A stretch of DNA of 64,000 nt from Eurosta solidaginis (GCF_040869045.1 NC_090323.1:156694426-156758425), one strand, 5' to 3'; shown: positions 33,456 to 44,293, counted from the stretch's first letter. The notes: generated by a model not told the origin, from the sequence alone. Translations and numbers: made by a program.

Positions 33456-34718
33456 ATGGGTCGTTTTGCCGCTTTAAAACGAAACGCTGCCAAGAACGTC
33501 ATGCGTTATACGTCGGAATGCCGCGCTTGTTTTAAGCAACATCCCATACGCCTGTGCCCCATCTTTCGGGCCAAAAAACCCGAGGAGCGTCTTTACTTAG
33601 CGATCCGCGGGAGCTGCTGTGGAAATTGCTTGGCTCTAGACCACCGCTCTAACGCATGCCCAAGCCAAGGCCGATGTAAAAAATGCGGCGAAAAACATCA
33701 CACGATGCTTCACATCTCCTCGATTGATGAAGAGGAACAGCTACTCCACGAAGCCCGCTCCAAGCCATGGAGTGTACAAGTTGAGGAGGAGCTGGAATCA
33801 CCCCGTGAGCGGATTGACGACTCCATATCGTTATATGCGTCAGATGCTGGAACGGAGACTGGGCCTCTTCGTCCAGCTCGAATCCACCGAACCGGAGCGG
33901 AGACTCGGTCTCTTCGCCCAAACACAACACCAGCAGCCAAATCGTATCGACCGCTTTTGCAGCACGAAAGGAAGCGGCTCCAGCACAACCCATCTACCGT
34001 CCAGCGCCATGTTCGTGACGGCCGAGCGGAGACTCGGTCTCTTCGCCGGCAAACTAAGGCCCCTCAACGAAGGCAACCACCGCGCGAGCGCAGAGCGGAG
34101 ACAAGGCCTCTTCGCCTGCAACAACGACATCACACCCATCATCAACCACGAGATCACAGTCACGGATCCAACTCGCTGCAGCTCACCACCGTGTCCGCCT
34201 TCCGGGCAGGGCTCCTAGCCCCGCATTCAGCTGCCACCGCCACCATGATACCGACGGTAGCGATCACCCCCACCGCGGTCGTGAAAATAGAAGCAGGGGG
34301 GCGGCTACACCTCGTTCGCGCCTTAATCGACGGATGCTCCCCCACCACAGTGATTGCGGATGAGCTCGCCCAGGAGCTCCAACTTCCTACCAGCAACATT
34401 GGCGGGCAAGCAGGATGTCTGCTGCGTATCCGAGGAAGACGCGGACAGAACAGAAGGATTGCGACCCATGCTGCGGTCGTAGCCAATTTTCGGCGCACGA
34501 CACCCACAACCAGCATCGACAGTGCCATCGCAGCCCCGTACGCACATCTTCGTCTGGCGGATCCGCAGTTCTACTCATCCGCCCCGATCCGCCTCGTCCT
34601 AGGCACAGATGTATATGCCGAGATAATACTCCCAGGGATTCTGCCCACCACGTTTGGCCCTTTGTTAGCTCAGAGTACCATCTTCGGTTGGGTACTCTCG
34701 GGCACAGCGAAGGCCTAA
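33456..34718 (+). CDS. Second BEL-like frame: zinc-knuckle and protease-like protein
   Basis: The ATG at 33456 directly follows a strong 3' splice-site-like tract (CTCCTTTCAG/GAAAATG), which is why I prefer it to the upstream non-ATG extension of the same frame (33318). The 420-residue product has a Cys/His block (CRACFKQHPIRLCP, then CCGNCLALDHRSNACPSQGRCKKCGEKHHTMLH, residues about 22-85) like BEL gag, a basic linker with four imperfect repeats of AETRSLRP-type (about 133-225), and a DUF1758-like protease region ending LGTDVYAEIILPG...STIFGWVLSG, as in BEL proteases. The active-site stretch reads ALIDGCS instead of ALIDSGS, so the D-S/T-G triad is lost. Reverse transcriptase is absent. It is not the missing gag of the first frame in an obvious way. 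Confidence 0.75.
   Translation: MGRFAALKRNAAKNVMRYTSECRACFKQHPIRLCPIFRAKKPEERLYLAIRGSCCGNCLALDHRSNACPSQGRCKKCGEKHHTMLHISSIDEEEQLLHEARSKPWSVQVEEELESPRERIDDSISLYASDAGTETGPLRPARIHRTGAETRSLRPNTTPAAKSYRPLLQHERKRLQHNPSTVQRHVRDGRAETRSLRRQTKAPQRRQPPRERRAETRPLRLQQRHHTHHQPRDHSHGSNSLQLTTVSAFRAGLLAPHSAATATMIPTVAITPTAVVKIEAGGRLHLVRALIDGCSPTTVIADELAQELQLPTSNIGGQAGCLLRIRGRRGQNRRIATHAAVVANFRRTTPTTSIDSAIAAPYAHLRLADPQFYSSAPIRLVLGTDVYAEIILPGILPTTFGPLLAQSTIFGWVLSGTAKA
33850..34115 (+). repeat. Four imperfect GC-rich repeats inside the second BEL-like frame
   Basis: GGAGACTCGGTCTCTTCG-type words occur near 33854, 33899, 34028 and 34094. The spacing is irregular. Each has an inverted core (GAGAC...GTCTC in the best copies). 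They keep three frames open at once, producing long shadow frames. Confidence 0.75.
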
Positions 34719-35470
34719 CAGCAAAATGTTCGGTAACGACCGAAATACATGAATTTTACACTTTTTATCCTTTTTTATTTTATTGAATTTCTGTTGTACA
34801 CAGTCGCAAGAGGTGTGCATTGTGAGTTCGTACAAGTGAAAAATCTTTCTATCCCTCCATTGCCATGCCTACGTGTCAAATCATAGCTGACAAGGAGAAC
34901 GGCTGTCGCGAAGGGCCAGAGAATGGAAGAAAGGTTTCCTTTTCTTGTGTTCGCCGTTATTAAATTGAAGTTCCATGAATTGCACATTTGTTTCAAATCA
35001 GCTTTCAATTTGTATACAGAAAACATATTAATACTCACTCGCTGTTCACTATTGTGAACGTTTTATCGAAAATTCGCCACTTGTATGAAGTCACAATGGA
35101 GGTGTGCGTTTTAAAAGCTTGTATCATTCCAATAAGTTATTTTTTATTGAATTTTCTTCACGCAAAATGCACAAGCATAGAATTTCCAATGAATTTGTAA
35201 TAAACGGCAAGAAATATGAACACGTATATCTTCTTACTTCTTTTCGCAATCCCTAGCTCTAGGCAAACCTGGATCACGCCTTACACCATAACGGGAAAAT
35301 TGGTGAATGACCGAGGCAGCAGCAACCAAGCTCCCACCATTTTGCGTGCCGCCAAGCCGGCGGACTGTCCGGCATTATGTTAAGTTAGATATAATTAATT
35401 ATAAGTTTTTTTTTTTTTTTTTTCTTCTTCACGGTCGGTGATCCTTGGCGGACTGTGATGTTGCGTACCG
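34719..35470. other. 3' region of the BEL element, no gene
   Basis: AT-rich to about 35260, then a short GC-richer part and a T-run at 35407-35424. A 70-codon frame at 34988-35200 has no recognised motif. Confidence 0.45.
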
Positions 35471-35484
35471 CAAGGGGGGCGGCA
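35471..35484 (+). promoter_or_regulatory. Polypurine tract
   Basis: CAAGGGGGGCGGCA abuts the 3' LTR. A G-rich purine tract at this place primes plus-strand DNA synthesis in LTR retroelements. Confidence 0.65.
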
Positions 35485-35989
35485 TGTTTAGGCCCAATGC
35501 CTAACTTTTATCTGATTGACGGCGCCCCTCCCTAACGTTTTAATAATATTTCCAGCCACCCACACTCACGCCGCATTTGTGTGCATGCATGCACATGCAT
35601 GCGTTTCATACGCATGCACGTGTGTGTGCGGGTTGTCAGCACCCATGCACGTATATGTGGGGGCTGTTGTGTGTGTGGCTTTTTTTCCCCTCCTTAATAC
35701 CAGAGGACTTTTTCGCGGCTTAGCGGTTGTCCTCAACGGGATAACCGGTCTCTTTCTCGATTGACCGCCAACCAGCACACATCGCCAAGGATCACCGTCA
35801 TCACTTTTTCAACATAAAGGTAACCTTATAACCACTGTCGATTTTCTTTTCACTTTGAATTAAATATTATATTATAACGAGGAAATTCCTCTTTGTGTTT
35901 TCTTTTATCATATTTTTTGAGTGAACCTTCCCGAGATCGACCCTTGTGCGCCTACCCACTGCCGGTTTACGACGCACTCAGGCCGAACA
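35485..35989 (+). repeat. 3' LTR of the BEL element
   Basis: 505 bp, matching 21958-22462 at all positions I compared except one (35776). Followed by GAGGG at 35990-35994, the right TSD. Confidence 0.95.
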
Positions 35990-36239
35990 GAGGGCACCAA
36001 CTCGAAACTCACCAAAAACTTTTCGAGTTTCACACATAATTGTATGACGCTTTTTTATTTATAATTATTTTACTCATGGAGCTATAAAACTACCCATTCG
36101 ATATACTTATATGCTAGTTGAGATACACAAAAGATGAGCTGTATAAGGTATTCTTCATAAAAAATTATACCGATGAAGAATTTTTAATAGCTGAATATCC
36201 GAAAAAAATATAGTTGTTTAATTGAAGACAAACCGTTTT

Positions 36240-36708
36240 ATTCGAAGCCGTGCCTCTTCTCGAATCAAAACTAAAATGTTTGAAAAAATTGTGTGAAAAA
36301 CTGGTTATACCAATAGAATATCATTCTTTTTATAAATATCTTGAGGGCAACGCTTTACCCGAACCCAACATTTCAGAAGATTCTGATTCAGATTTGAGCA
36401 GATATTGCAGCCAAAATCGTGTTCAAGTCTGTGCTCGTAACTGTCTGCGATGTTTCGTTTTTCTCTTAAATTTTTGTTGTTGTCTTGTCCCCATCAGGAT
36501 GAAAGGCATCATCGTCCATATTAATCCCTTCTCCATAGCGTCTCGTAGCCGTGCTTGAAGTTCGATCTTATTGCCAGTTGTATTCAATCGCCGGTTCTCC
36601 AACTCCTTTTTCAGTTTTGCTGGATCCTTAATTCACTTAACTTTGCCATGTCCAAGTTGTATTCGAAATCTTCAGAAGTTATTCAACAATTCCTCTTCTG
36701 AAACCAAT
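36240..36708 (-). pseudogene. Gypsy-family gag start with SAP-type motif, truncated
   Basis: Immediately beyond the LTR at 36709 (minus orientation) comes a primer-binding-like TGGTTTCAGAAGAGG. A gag-like frame then starts with ATG near 36651: MAKLSELR, and after a one-base shift LKKELENRRLNTTGNKIELQ, a SAP-like helix pair used for nucleic-acid binding. Another shift leads into an Asp-rich segment. The sequence stops matching near 36240. The 102-codon plus-strand frame 36250-36558 is antisense to it. This copy keeps its 5' LTR and gag start only. Confidence 0.6.
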
Positions 36709-37212
36709 TGTAACGAACTTACTGAAATTCCGCTTATTTGCAACCTTCTACTAGCGTTCGTATCGCTAAACTGTTGAAGAAATAACTCCAATATTCAATA
36801 AAGCAAAATGGTATTTATTTAAGTACTTCGCAATAACACTTTTACTTCGCAACCAATAGCGTGCTTAAATCAAACTGATTACTGCTTACTCAGCTTTAAC
36901 TCCTTTTATACTCTGTGATGTCTCGTTCGCATACTTCTAGGCGTTTCTTCTTTTAGAATTTACTACTTGTTTACCAGCTATAAACTCACCAGCTATAAAC
37001 TACAGATGCACGTTTATAGCTTCACATATTCACGTGTATATGGGAGTGATACTTGCACAAATGGTTGCCTACTTTTGTGAGCATTTCTCCGCTGCTGGCA
37101 TGTACATATGTATGTGTAGACATAATGATTGATTTGTTTATGTACATACAAGTCACTGCTAGTATCGGCTTAAAGATAATAATATCCCTTAGTGTTGCTA
37201 ATATTCGTCACA
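36709..37212 (-). mobile_element. 5' LTR of the ATAT-targeting gypsy family
   Basis: Read on the minus strand it runs from TGTGACGAATATT (37212) to GTTCGTTACA (36709). Inside are TATAAAAGGAG near 36900 and an AATAAA near 36826. It is homologous along its length to 9953-10520. ATAT follows at 37213-37216, the presumed target. The other side continues into gag, so no second duplication is expected. Confidence 0.85.
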
Positions 37213-38234
37213 ATATATAAGTACCTACATTTTTACACTAGAAGCTGATTCCCCTCATTTCATGGGAACAATAAACTTTGAAACTCGATTTCCCAACATT
37301 TTCATTTTGGCACATTCATGCTTCTGGCAAGCGGGCGACGATATAATTTGCCTCTAAAACTTTCTTATTTTACTTCCGGTATTTAATAAAATTTTTTATG
37401 AGTTTTGTAACTCGAAAAAAAATGCAAAACTCAGTAAAATTTTGCGTACACTTAGAACTTTTCTTTTTTGGAGTCCTCTAAAATTTTGAGTATGCATCTT
37501 TGTAGCCTGATCGATTTAATCTCACAAAGTAAAAGTATAAACCTCTCAAAGATTGCATTTAGTTTTTGATAATTTTTTACAGATTTTCTTCTGTATAAAA
37601 ACAATTCCTATTTCATAAAATTCACAGATAATATCGCAATATTGAAAAGGCGAGTTTAATTAACGCAATTTGATGAAATTTGCCACTGCCAATTTTCTGT
37701 TCGCTGCTGTGGTTGTTTTCACATATGTTTGATGCATTCGCTGATTAGCTACTTTCGTCCACAAGTAGAAAATGCATTTAAAAATATTGACTTGTAACCA
37801 AAGGAGTACAAAAGCAATAGTCTGAAAGCGGATTGATAGATCTAGACGTGCGGTAAGTAAAGAAAAGCTAAATTTTTTAAATAAATATTATTCTCACGTT
37901 AAAATAATTACCAAAGCAAAAAAAATCCATTTAGCATACAAAGGTAAGTTTCTAAATAAAAATTAATGATTGGAAAAATTTGCTTCCCAACCGTCCAGTC
38001 ATGGCGTATATTGATCAAGACCGACCATTCTTGACAACCGATAGTACTGACGGATTCGTTACTCGTAAAATAGGAGGTTCAATGCGAGTATAATCCTTCA
38101 CCCAATTCATAGCTTTCGGCACTTTCTTATCGTGCAAAAAATAATAGACTTACACGTATTTAATGTGCAATGCTTTTTCATCTTCCTTCTTCTTTTTACT
38201 CTTCTTCTAGTGATAAGGAGACTCCCCGTAGGTT
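37213..38234. other. Intergenic, no gene recognised
   Basis: AT-rich, with no supported frame or repeat partner. Confidence 0.45.
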
Positions 38235-39085
38235 TGGTGGACCATCAACATCGATAGACGGTCCTCCCATAGACTGAATGAGTCAATAGTGTGAACAGAA
38301 GTTTTGTTAAGAACCAAACAGAAAAACCCGATCCAAAACCAAGTGCTATGTTATAAAATAACTCCGCGCTATTGGAAAATATTAGAAGCTTTCTGGACCT
38401 TTACCACTTGCTGCTCCTAGATCCGACAGCTATATCACTCTTTATAGCTGGAGTCTCAACCTAACAAGCGTGCTCCATCGTTTACTCCTCCAACCCGCAC
38501 TTTATAGTTCTGCTATCACAGTCTTCTCTTTTTAAGGATGGAAGTAACTTTGTTAGTCTATGGTTGTAAAACCTTGCCCGATCATGTGCACTTCTGATCT
38601 TCATTTGATCTTGCCCAATTTAATTGGAACGTCTACGAAGCAAGCTTGGGTGGATGCGCCCTTTTTTGCTGGCTCAACCGCTTTTTCATTTCCATGTATT
38701 ACCGTATGCCCTACAATCCAATATAGATGTATGCTTCTCTCTCTCCCAACTCTTTCCAGGGATTGCTTACATTCTTTCACACTAGTAGATGCTGTGATGT
38801 GTGAAATTATAGCGTTAATTGCTTCTTGGCTATCAATATAAAAGTTGATGCGGCTGCAGTTTAAGCTATTTTCTTCCAGTGTTTCTACTGCTTTGGTTAC
38901 GGCAACTGAGAAACGCTGCAGTGATCTGGCAGCTTGTGGGATCTGTTTCTTTCCGGATCAGCACAGTATACCGCGGACTCCGCTCTTTCCACTACTTTGG
39001 AGCTATCGGTGTACACATTTACCTCCTCGTCCGCCATTTGGGCATCCTTGCTTCAATCAGCCACCTCAGATACGTAAACAGGTAA
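38235..39085 (-). pseudogene. Second LOA-like non-LTR 3' end with RNase H remnant
   Basis: The minus strand from about 39080 encodes RNase H fragments: SQEAINAIISHITAST near 38835, then after a frame change YWIVGHTVIHGNEKAVEPAKKGA near 38720-38650, which is the VPGHxGIxGNExAD-type RNase H signature. The 3' UTR shares GTTATAAAATAACTCC and TTGGAAAATA with the copy at 20000-20500. Frame changes and deletions are many. Plus-strand frames at 38560-39147 are antisense shadows. Confidence 0.65.
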
Positions 39086-39970
39086 TATTTTCGTCCTGTA
39101 ATTGGATTATAACGACCCCCTTTCTATGTATTAAACTTTTCATGTAAAAATACTTGTTTTATATTTTAATAGCAAATAAAGCTATTATCTTTAAGCTTGG
39201 TACATTGATTCCCTGTGCAGAGCTAACTCGTATTGAAGGGGTTAAAGAAACAGTGATAAAATTTGGTATGAAGCTTCTTAATTTAAGGATATCCTTTGGA
39301 TAAAAGTACGAAAGTCGTCTGATGACCACGCCCGTCTTCTAAATGAAAATATAAAACTTCGCCACTTTCTATATAAAATTACTAAAGTACAGGTGACGAT
39401 GACTAGGACGAAGTTTGATAGGTCAAAGGATGAATGGACGGATGGATGGAAATTTTTAACAAAATTTTTTTTCAGTTGAGTCTGTAAACTTTTCTTCCGC
39501 GCTGTGATCAATCGGCAGTTGAGTTCCTGCAAGAAATATTCGGGTGCACTTTTTCCGTTTAATATTGTACCCGTGTAATACATGGGAATTACCCGTGTCC
39601 TTATTACCCGGGTACCCGAGTAGCCGGACTCTTCTTGCAACCCCTTGCAAGGGTTGCACTACACAGCCTCTTGATTCCTACCGACTGTTATCTCTCTGGA
39701 AACTTTTCCAAAATTACTTTATATCTTACCGCAGCACCTTTCATACTGCAGCTAAGACTTTCCCTCATCTGGCTACACCATTCGTCAATACTCTGATTTC
39801 TTCTCATAATAAAAATAAATTTTATTGCATCAGAAATCATATTTCATGGCAGTTTTTCGAGTAAGAATTGACTTTTATTAACTTCAAGCATCGCACTCAA
39901 TTTGGTTTTAATTCACTTAAAAATTAAAGAAAAATGTTTAATAGAACAATTACCAATTCAGTATATTATT
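39086..39970. other. Spacer with DINE-like fragment
   Basis: 39240-39470 has AAATTTGGTATGAAGC, GACCACGCCCGTCTTCT and GGACGGATGGATGGA, words characteristic of DINE/HINE repeats. It is probably a short degenerate copy. The rest shows no gene. Confidence 0.4.
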
Positions 39971-41139
39971 TTTGATTAGTGATTGAAGTGGATTTGACAG
40001 CGCGCAACATTTTCAAGAATGTCATTTATTTGAACGCTCATATCACAGTGGCGTTTACAAAAAGAAAAGAAAAAGGTTATCCATCAGCTCTACATCGAAC
40101 AAAATGTGCTTTGCCATTAAAAGCTGAATCAACAGCAACATCAATTACAACAACAACAAACGACTATGACTGCTTGAATAAATTCACAATTTGTCTCAAG
40201 TGTGATTGTCATTTTCATTATGTCAAGTTGAAAAGCGTTCGCCCGTTATTTTGTATAAAGCAAACCAAGCTCTGGCCACCCACAAGACGATGATGAGATG
40301 CTGCATGTACAACACTCAAAGCAATCGAGATACCCGACAAGCCTCCCGCAACGCTAAGCAAATACTTGTATTATTTGAACTTATGGTGCGCGTTTGCTTA
40401 CTTGCCAGTTTCCAACAATAACAATTTGAAAATTTACTATAACAATAACAAGAGCAATTTCAAGAATCTTGGAGCAATAACGCCTTTTATCAACGTCATC
40501 ATTATCACTGACATCAGCTGCAACATCAATGCCACAAATTGTCTTGTTGGATTTCTCTTTAAATCACCCACACACTGCCATCCATCCGCCCCTTCATTTC
40601 ACTGCTACTACAATATTGTTATGTATAGTAGAGTAGTTGCTATGTTAGTTGTTGTTGCTTTGCAGTGCGAATAATTTCTGTTTTCGTTTCAATTGTTAAA
40701 ATAACAAAAGCTAAGCGAACCAAAAACTGCGCGAGTATAATTTAAAGTATATGTGAAGCACTAAACGGAAGCATCCAAATCCTCCCAGTAACTCTCGGTC
40801 AGCGCGATTAGAGCTCGCTTTTTGCTAGGAATTCCCAAACACTAATCTTAGCAATTTCAATTCAACACAAAAAGCACTCAAATTGATTGACTAACTGACT
40901 GACTGGCTGAGCGTCCAAGTGGGTGAGCTGAGTTATGTTTGGTTTGTGAGTAAATGAATGAGTGATGGCTTGGCGCTAAGTGAATGTGTGTACTTTAGCA
41001 GTAATCTTTTACGAATGAGCTGAAAAAGAACAAGTAGCTTGGTTAAAACTTTCTTTTATATTATCTATGATTTACCCAATATGATAACTCTCTGTAGCAC
41101 CCAAAAAATATGCTGAACAAAATATCTTGAGATTGTGTG
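39971..41139. other. Intergenic, no gene recognised
   Basis: ACA/CAA-rich stretches make frames such as 39979-40293 and 40366-40674 that I do not support. No repeat partners. Confidence 0.45.
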
Positions 41140-41392
41140 AGTTCTAAAAATGCGCGTGAAATTTCTAAAAATGTGAGGCGTAGGTAACCTGATTAAGGCT
41201 CAGGTTATGACTATCAATAGAAATTTTACGCGTCCAACGCTTTTATTTAATTGTCTGAGCAACGCCCTAGATTGATGAGAAGTGTGATGACTAGTACCTA
41301 GGACCTACCTAATTATTTTCTAGCTTTTAATATTATTATTACTTAATGTAAGTATTGTTTTCAACAAAACCGTTTAACTTAATTTTTTTTTA
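41140..41392 (+). repeat. Dispersed repeat (copy 2; partner at 13736)
   Basis: It shares AAATTTCTAAAAATGTGAGGCG, split by mismatches from copy 1, then TAGTACCTAGGACCTACC, AATTATTTTCTA and TTACTTAATGTAAGTATTG with 13800-14050 in the same order. The left inverted arm of copy 1 is missing. Confidence 0.65.
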
Positions 41393-41393
41393 A

Positions 41394-42115
41394 CTATTTT
41401 ATTATATCATCGGAACCACTAACACAACGAGGCAAGAATACGAGCGTGTGTATAATATAAGGTGGGAAACAAAATGCTGTTAAATGAACCGAAATTAGGG
41501 CATACCAATTGATAACTGATTGAAAAGGACCCAGGCTCTCAGGATACAAGGAGTCATCTCCGTAAGCACCACGAAAAAATCCGGCACCTAAAAATTCAGC
41601 TGTTTGAATGAAAAGAGCATAAAAGGCCCTCAAAGGCATCCCCAAACAATCAGTCAAGTCCAATGCCGATAAATGCCCAGCGAAGCCCTCTCTATGTAAA
41701 ATACCAGAAACTGGCAATTGAGGAATTTTCCAAAAACTGACTTATATTGCCTTACATTTATTTATTTATTTATGTGTAGCATGTAATGTGTCTCCGCATG
41801 ACGCCAATCATCTTTTCAATTGCAATGTAGAATCAACTCCTCCAACAGCCGTGTCTCTTTGATCCCAACAGGGTTGTTTCTTATTTCCTTGGCGAAATAC
41901 CACTTCTATGAACATCAAACAAACAAATAAACCTCTTTCAGAAATACAAAATGCGTCGGATGACTCCTCCTGAACTTTACTGAAGGTTCTTTCCATATAA
42001 CGCTGATTCGTTCAATCGAATATTGTGGTCTATTAGAGAACCCACCAGCTGCTTTGAAAGCATTACGGTATTCTAACTTTTTTTTCTTTTGCAACTTAGT
42101 AACAAAAAAATTCAC
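41394..42115 (-). other. Unrecognised minus-strand open frames
   Basis: A 107-codon frame (41394-41717) has hydrophobic segments and protein-like composition (GAGFFRGAYGDDSLYPESLG). Two further frames (41808-41996 and 41915-42115) follow upstream on the same strand. I do not recognise the family. They may be one decayed gene broken by shifts. Confidence 0.25.
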
Positions 42116-42559
42116 CTATTGTGCATATTTGGTTGGATTGATGGCAAGAAATATGCGATTGCACTTTGGTGAGCTACATGCACTTTTCTCATCCAAACAC
42201 TACTGAAGGCTATTTGTTCTGTTGCAGCTGTGAAGGGGCCATAATGAATCATATAACGCATAGTTATGTTTAAATTTATGGGGTTCGATTTGGCTAGTGA
42301 TTCAAAGGAATTGTGAAAAGTGCAAATGAATCGCGAAACATTGCACTTGTGGGCATATGGGAAATAAACACATAAATATCCAAAGTAAATAACTCCTAAA
42401 GTGCCACACGAAAATGCATTGTTGGCCTAAATTGAGGGGCATATTATACCAGAAGCATTTCTTCCTTCCAACTTGAATAATACATTCAGATTAGATCTTT
42501 TATTTACAATATCATATTTTAAATAGTCTGGCGAAAAAAAGTGCTTCCAACCAGAGCGG

Positions 42560-42720
42560 AGCTGAATAAACCGATAACAAATCGATAACTTTTTATGATA
42601 TATTGGTAACTTTCCGTTGATAAATCGGCAACTTTTCGATAACAACCCGACAACCCGTCAATTAAAATCAATTTTATTTAATCTAATTTTATTTTATTTT
42701 ATTTTAGCTTATTTTGCTTA
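42560..42720. repeat. CGATAAC-rich degenerate array and TTTTA microsatellite
   Basis: Words AACCGATAAC, AATCGATAAC, GATAAATCGG and TCGATAACAA lie at 42568-42645, followed by (TTTTA)n at about 42676-42708. It is similar to the larger array at 52290-52800. Confidence 0.6.
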
Positions 42721-42804
42721 TTATGTATCACTTTGTGCTGGTATTTGCTATTATATCCCGGCTCTTTGTTTCCAACATAATAGCAGTGTATATTTCCCTT
42801 CGTG

Positions 42805-43430
42805 CACTTAGGTTAGGTCAGATTAGGTGGTAGCTGCTCTGATAGGGGAAGCTCACTAGGACAACATGCAGATCCGTTGTAATACCATACAAAATAACGG
42901 TGACGTAGATATATCTACTTAGAGAACCATTGTGTAACAACGATAAAGTTTATAATTAGACCAATCTAAACCTTGTATAAGCCTTCGGAGACCCAGGTGA
43001 GTCAAGACCGAAATACTTTCGCCTAGTTCTGGCACACGCTGGGCAATCAAGCACAAAGTTACTCGATGACTTCACCTCATCAAAAAATCGATGACTTCAC
43101 TTGTCAAAATCACTTCCGAGCAGAAGGATCATGGCACCCTGCAAGAGATGGGCCCGCCTAATGCTTGCTGAACTCACTCGAGACCCATTTATGCAGGAGA
43201 AGACCACGGCTAGCAGAATCTTCAAATCCTTACAGCCATATTCAACCGGTTCAATTGTACCAATACAGGCTAAGGGATCTACTCGACAGTTTCCCGGGAT
43301 ATCACTATGGCCCGGAACACAACAAGGATAGCATTTCATCCAGCGCATCATTAATCTGAGTAACTTCCGCTTGGAAAACGCTGTAGTGATCAGCAAACTT
43401 AGACTTGTGGCTTTAGCATTTGACAAAAGA
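42805..43430 (-). pseudogene. LOA-group non-LTR 3' end with RNase H remnant
   Basis: The 109-codon minus frame (43097-43426) carries CCVPGHSDIPGNCRVDPLA, a degraded RNase H VPGHxxIxGNxxAD motif. Further on (about 43050-43000) a CPACARTRRKYFG segment matches the Cys-rich tail of these elements. The 3' end is CCTAATCTGACCTAACCTAA at about 42810-42830 (minus). Stops and a duplicated GATGACTTCAC segment near 43060-43095 show decay. It is a different subfamily from the copies at 20 and 38 kb. Confidence 0.65.
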
Positions 43431-44003
43431 CCCCCCCCCCCCCCCCGCCCACCAATCTTTACCTGGTCTCCTGCCCAAGATGAGTCCCCTTCCTCATTCC
43501 TCTCTCGGCCGATTGACTATCACCATAAGGTTGCACAGGGAGCATTTATCATCACACATTAGTAAAGTCAAACCTGGTAAAAAGGCTACAGTACCCGAAG
43601 TCAGAAAGCCCATAGCTCATATCACGAAGCCTGACCAACGACCGTGCCGCCGCCGCCTTTCCCGCAATATCAACTGGATGCATGATCAGCGTGACATTCA
43701 ATGCCAAGGTAGGTGTTGTTCATACGTTGTACTGACACTAATATTTTGGTGGTGCTCGCCGTGTCTATGTACTTACCTTGTTCTCAAATTAAGCAACAGT
43801 AGTGAAGACATACGCTCAAATTCTGTATTACTTAATCCATCATACCATTACCCCACACCACGTCTGCATTTAAATTCTATCTCATAGCATACTATTTGAA
43901 AAGACTACTCTCACGCTTACCCTTACACTTACACTGACACTTTACGCTTACATTCAGGATTCCCCCATGCCATTATTAAAGATGGTTACCCATCAAAAAT
44001 AAT
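43431..44003. other. Unassigned, poly-C run and simple tracts
   Basis: A C-run at 43431-43446 opens a 155-codon plus frame (43420-43887) without motifs. CTTACACTTACACT-type tracts lie at 43910-43955. Confidence 0.4.
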
Positions 44004-44007
44004 ATAT

Positions 44008-44287
44008 TGTAACGAATTTAGTGAAATTCCGCCTATTTGCAACCTTCTGCTAACGTTCGAATCGCTAAACTGTTGAATAAATAACTCCAATATTCAATAA
44101 TGCAAAATGGTCTTTATTAGAGTACTTCACAATAACACTTATACTTCACAACCAATTACGAGTTTAAATCAAACTGCTTACCGACTACTCAGTTTTCGCT
44201 GGTTTTATATTCTCTGTTGTCTCGTCCATACATTTCTCCTAAGGTCTAGTCTCTTCCCGAAATTCATGCTTGGTTACCAGCCATATA
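44008..44287 (-). mobile_element. Truncated LTR of the ATAT-targeting gypsy family
   Basis: It begins TGTAACGAATTTAGTGAAATTCC and follows the 36709 LTR through the TATA region to about 44287, where another repeat (TTAGACCGGGTCGATTTG) replaces it. ATAT precedes it at 44004-44007. No gag follows on the other side. Confidence 0.75.
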
Positions 44288-44293
44288 TCTACA

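Larger units (their letters stand above)
21958..35989 (+). mobile_element. 14-kb BEL/Pao LTR retrotransposon carrying host-gene fragments
   Basis: The element is bounded by two 505-bp direct LTRs (TGTTTAGG...CCGAACA) that differ at one visible position (T at 22249, C at the matching 35776), with GAGGG on both sides. Order inside: primer-binding site at 22464, gag-pol frame 22497-27257, about 6 kb of non-element DNA with a minus-strand UTP15 pseudogene (28367-29940) and an RCE1-like exon (30720-31127), a second zinc-knuckle/protease-like frame (33456-34718), a G-rich polypurine tract (35471-35484) and the 3' LTR. BEL elements are usually 5-9 kb with the 3' LTR close behind pol, so the 8.2 kb after pol is abnormal. 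Near-identical LTRs imply recent integration, whereas the cargo is decayed. Confidence 0.85.

Noticed and set aside
33649..34218. Long frames in other phases and on the minus strand (92-164 codons)
   Set aside because: They overlap the zinc-knuckle/protease-like frame and are kept open by the GC-rich repeats.
36250..36558. 102-codon plus-strand frame
   Set aside because: Mostly antisense to the SAP-type gag segment next to the minus-oriented LTR.
36705..37216. TSD for the LTR at 36709-37212
   Set aside because: CAAT on one side and ATAT on the other do not match, and gag sequence follows on that side, so it is a 5' LTR of a truncated element rather than a solo LTR.
38560..39147. Plus-strand frames of 93 and 100 codons
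   Set aside because: Antisense to the RNase H remnant of a LOA-like element.
43420..43887. 155-codon plus-strand frame
   Set aside because: It begins in a C-homopolymer, has no recognised domain and adjoins a non-LTR relic on the other strand.
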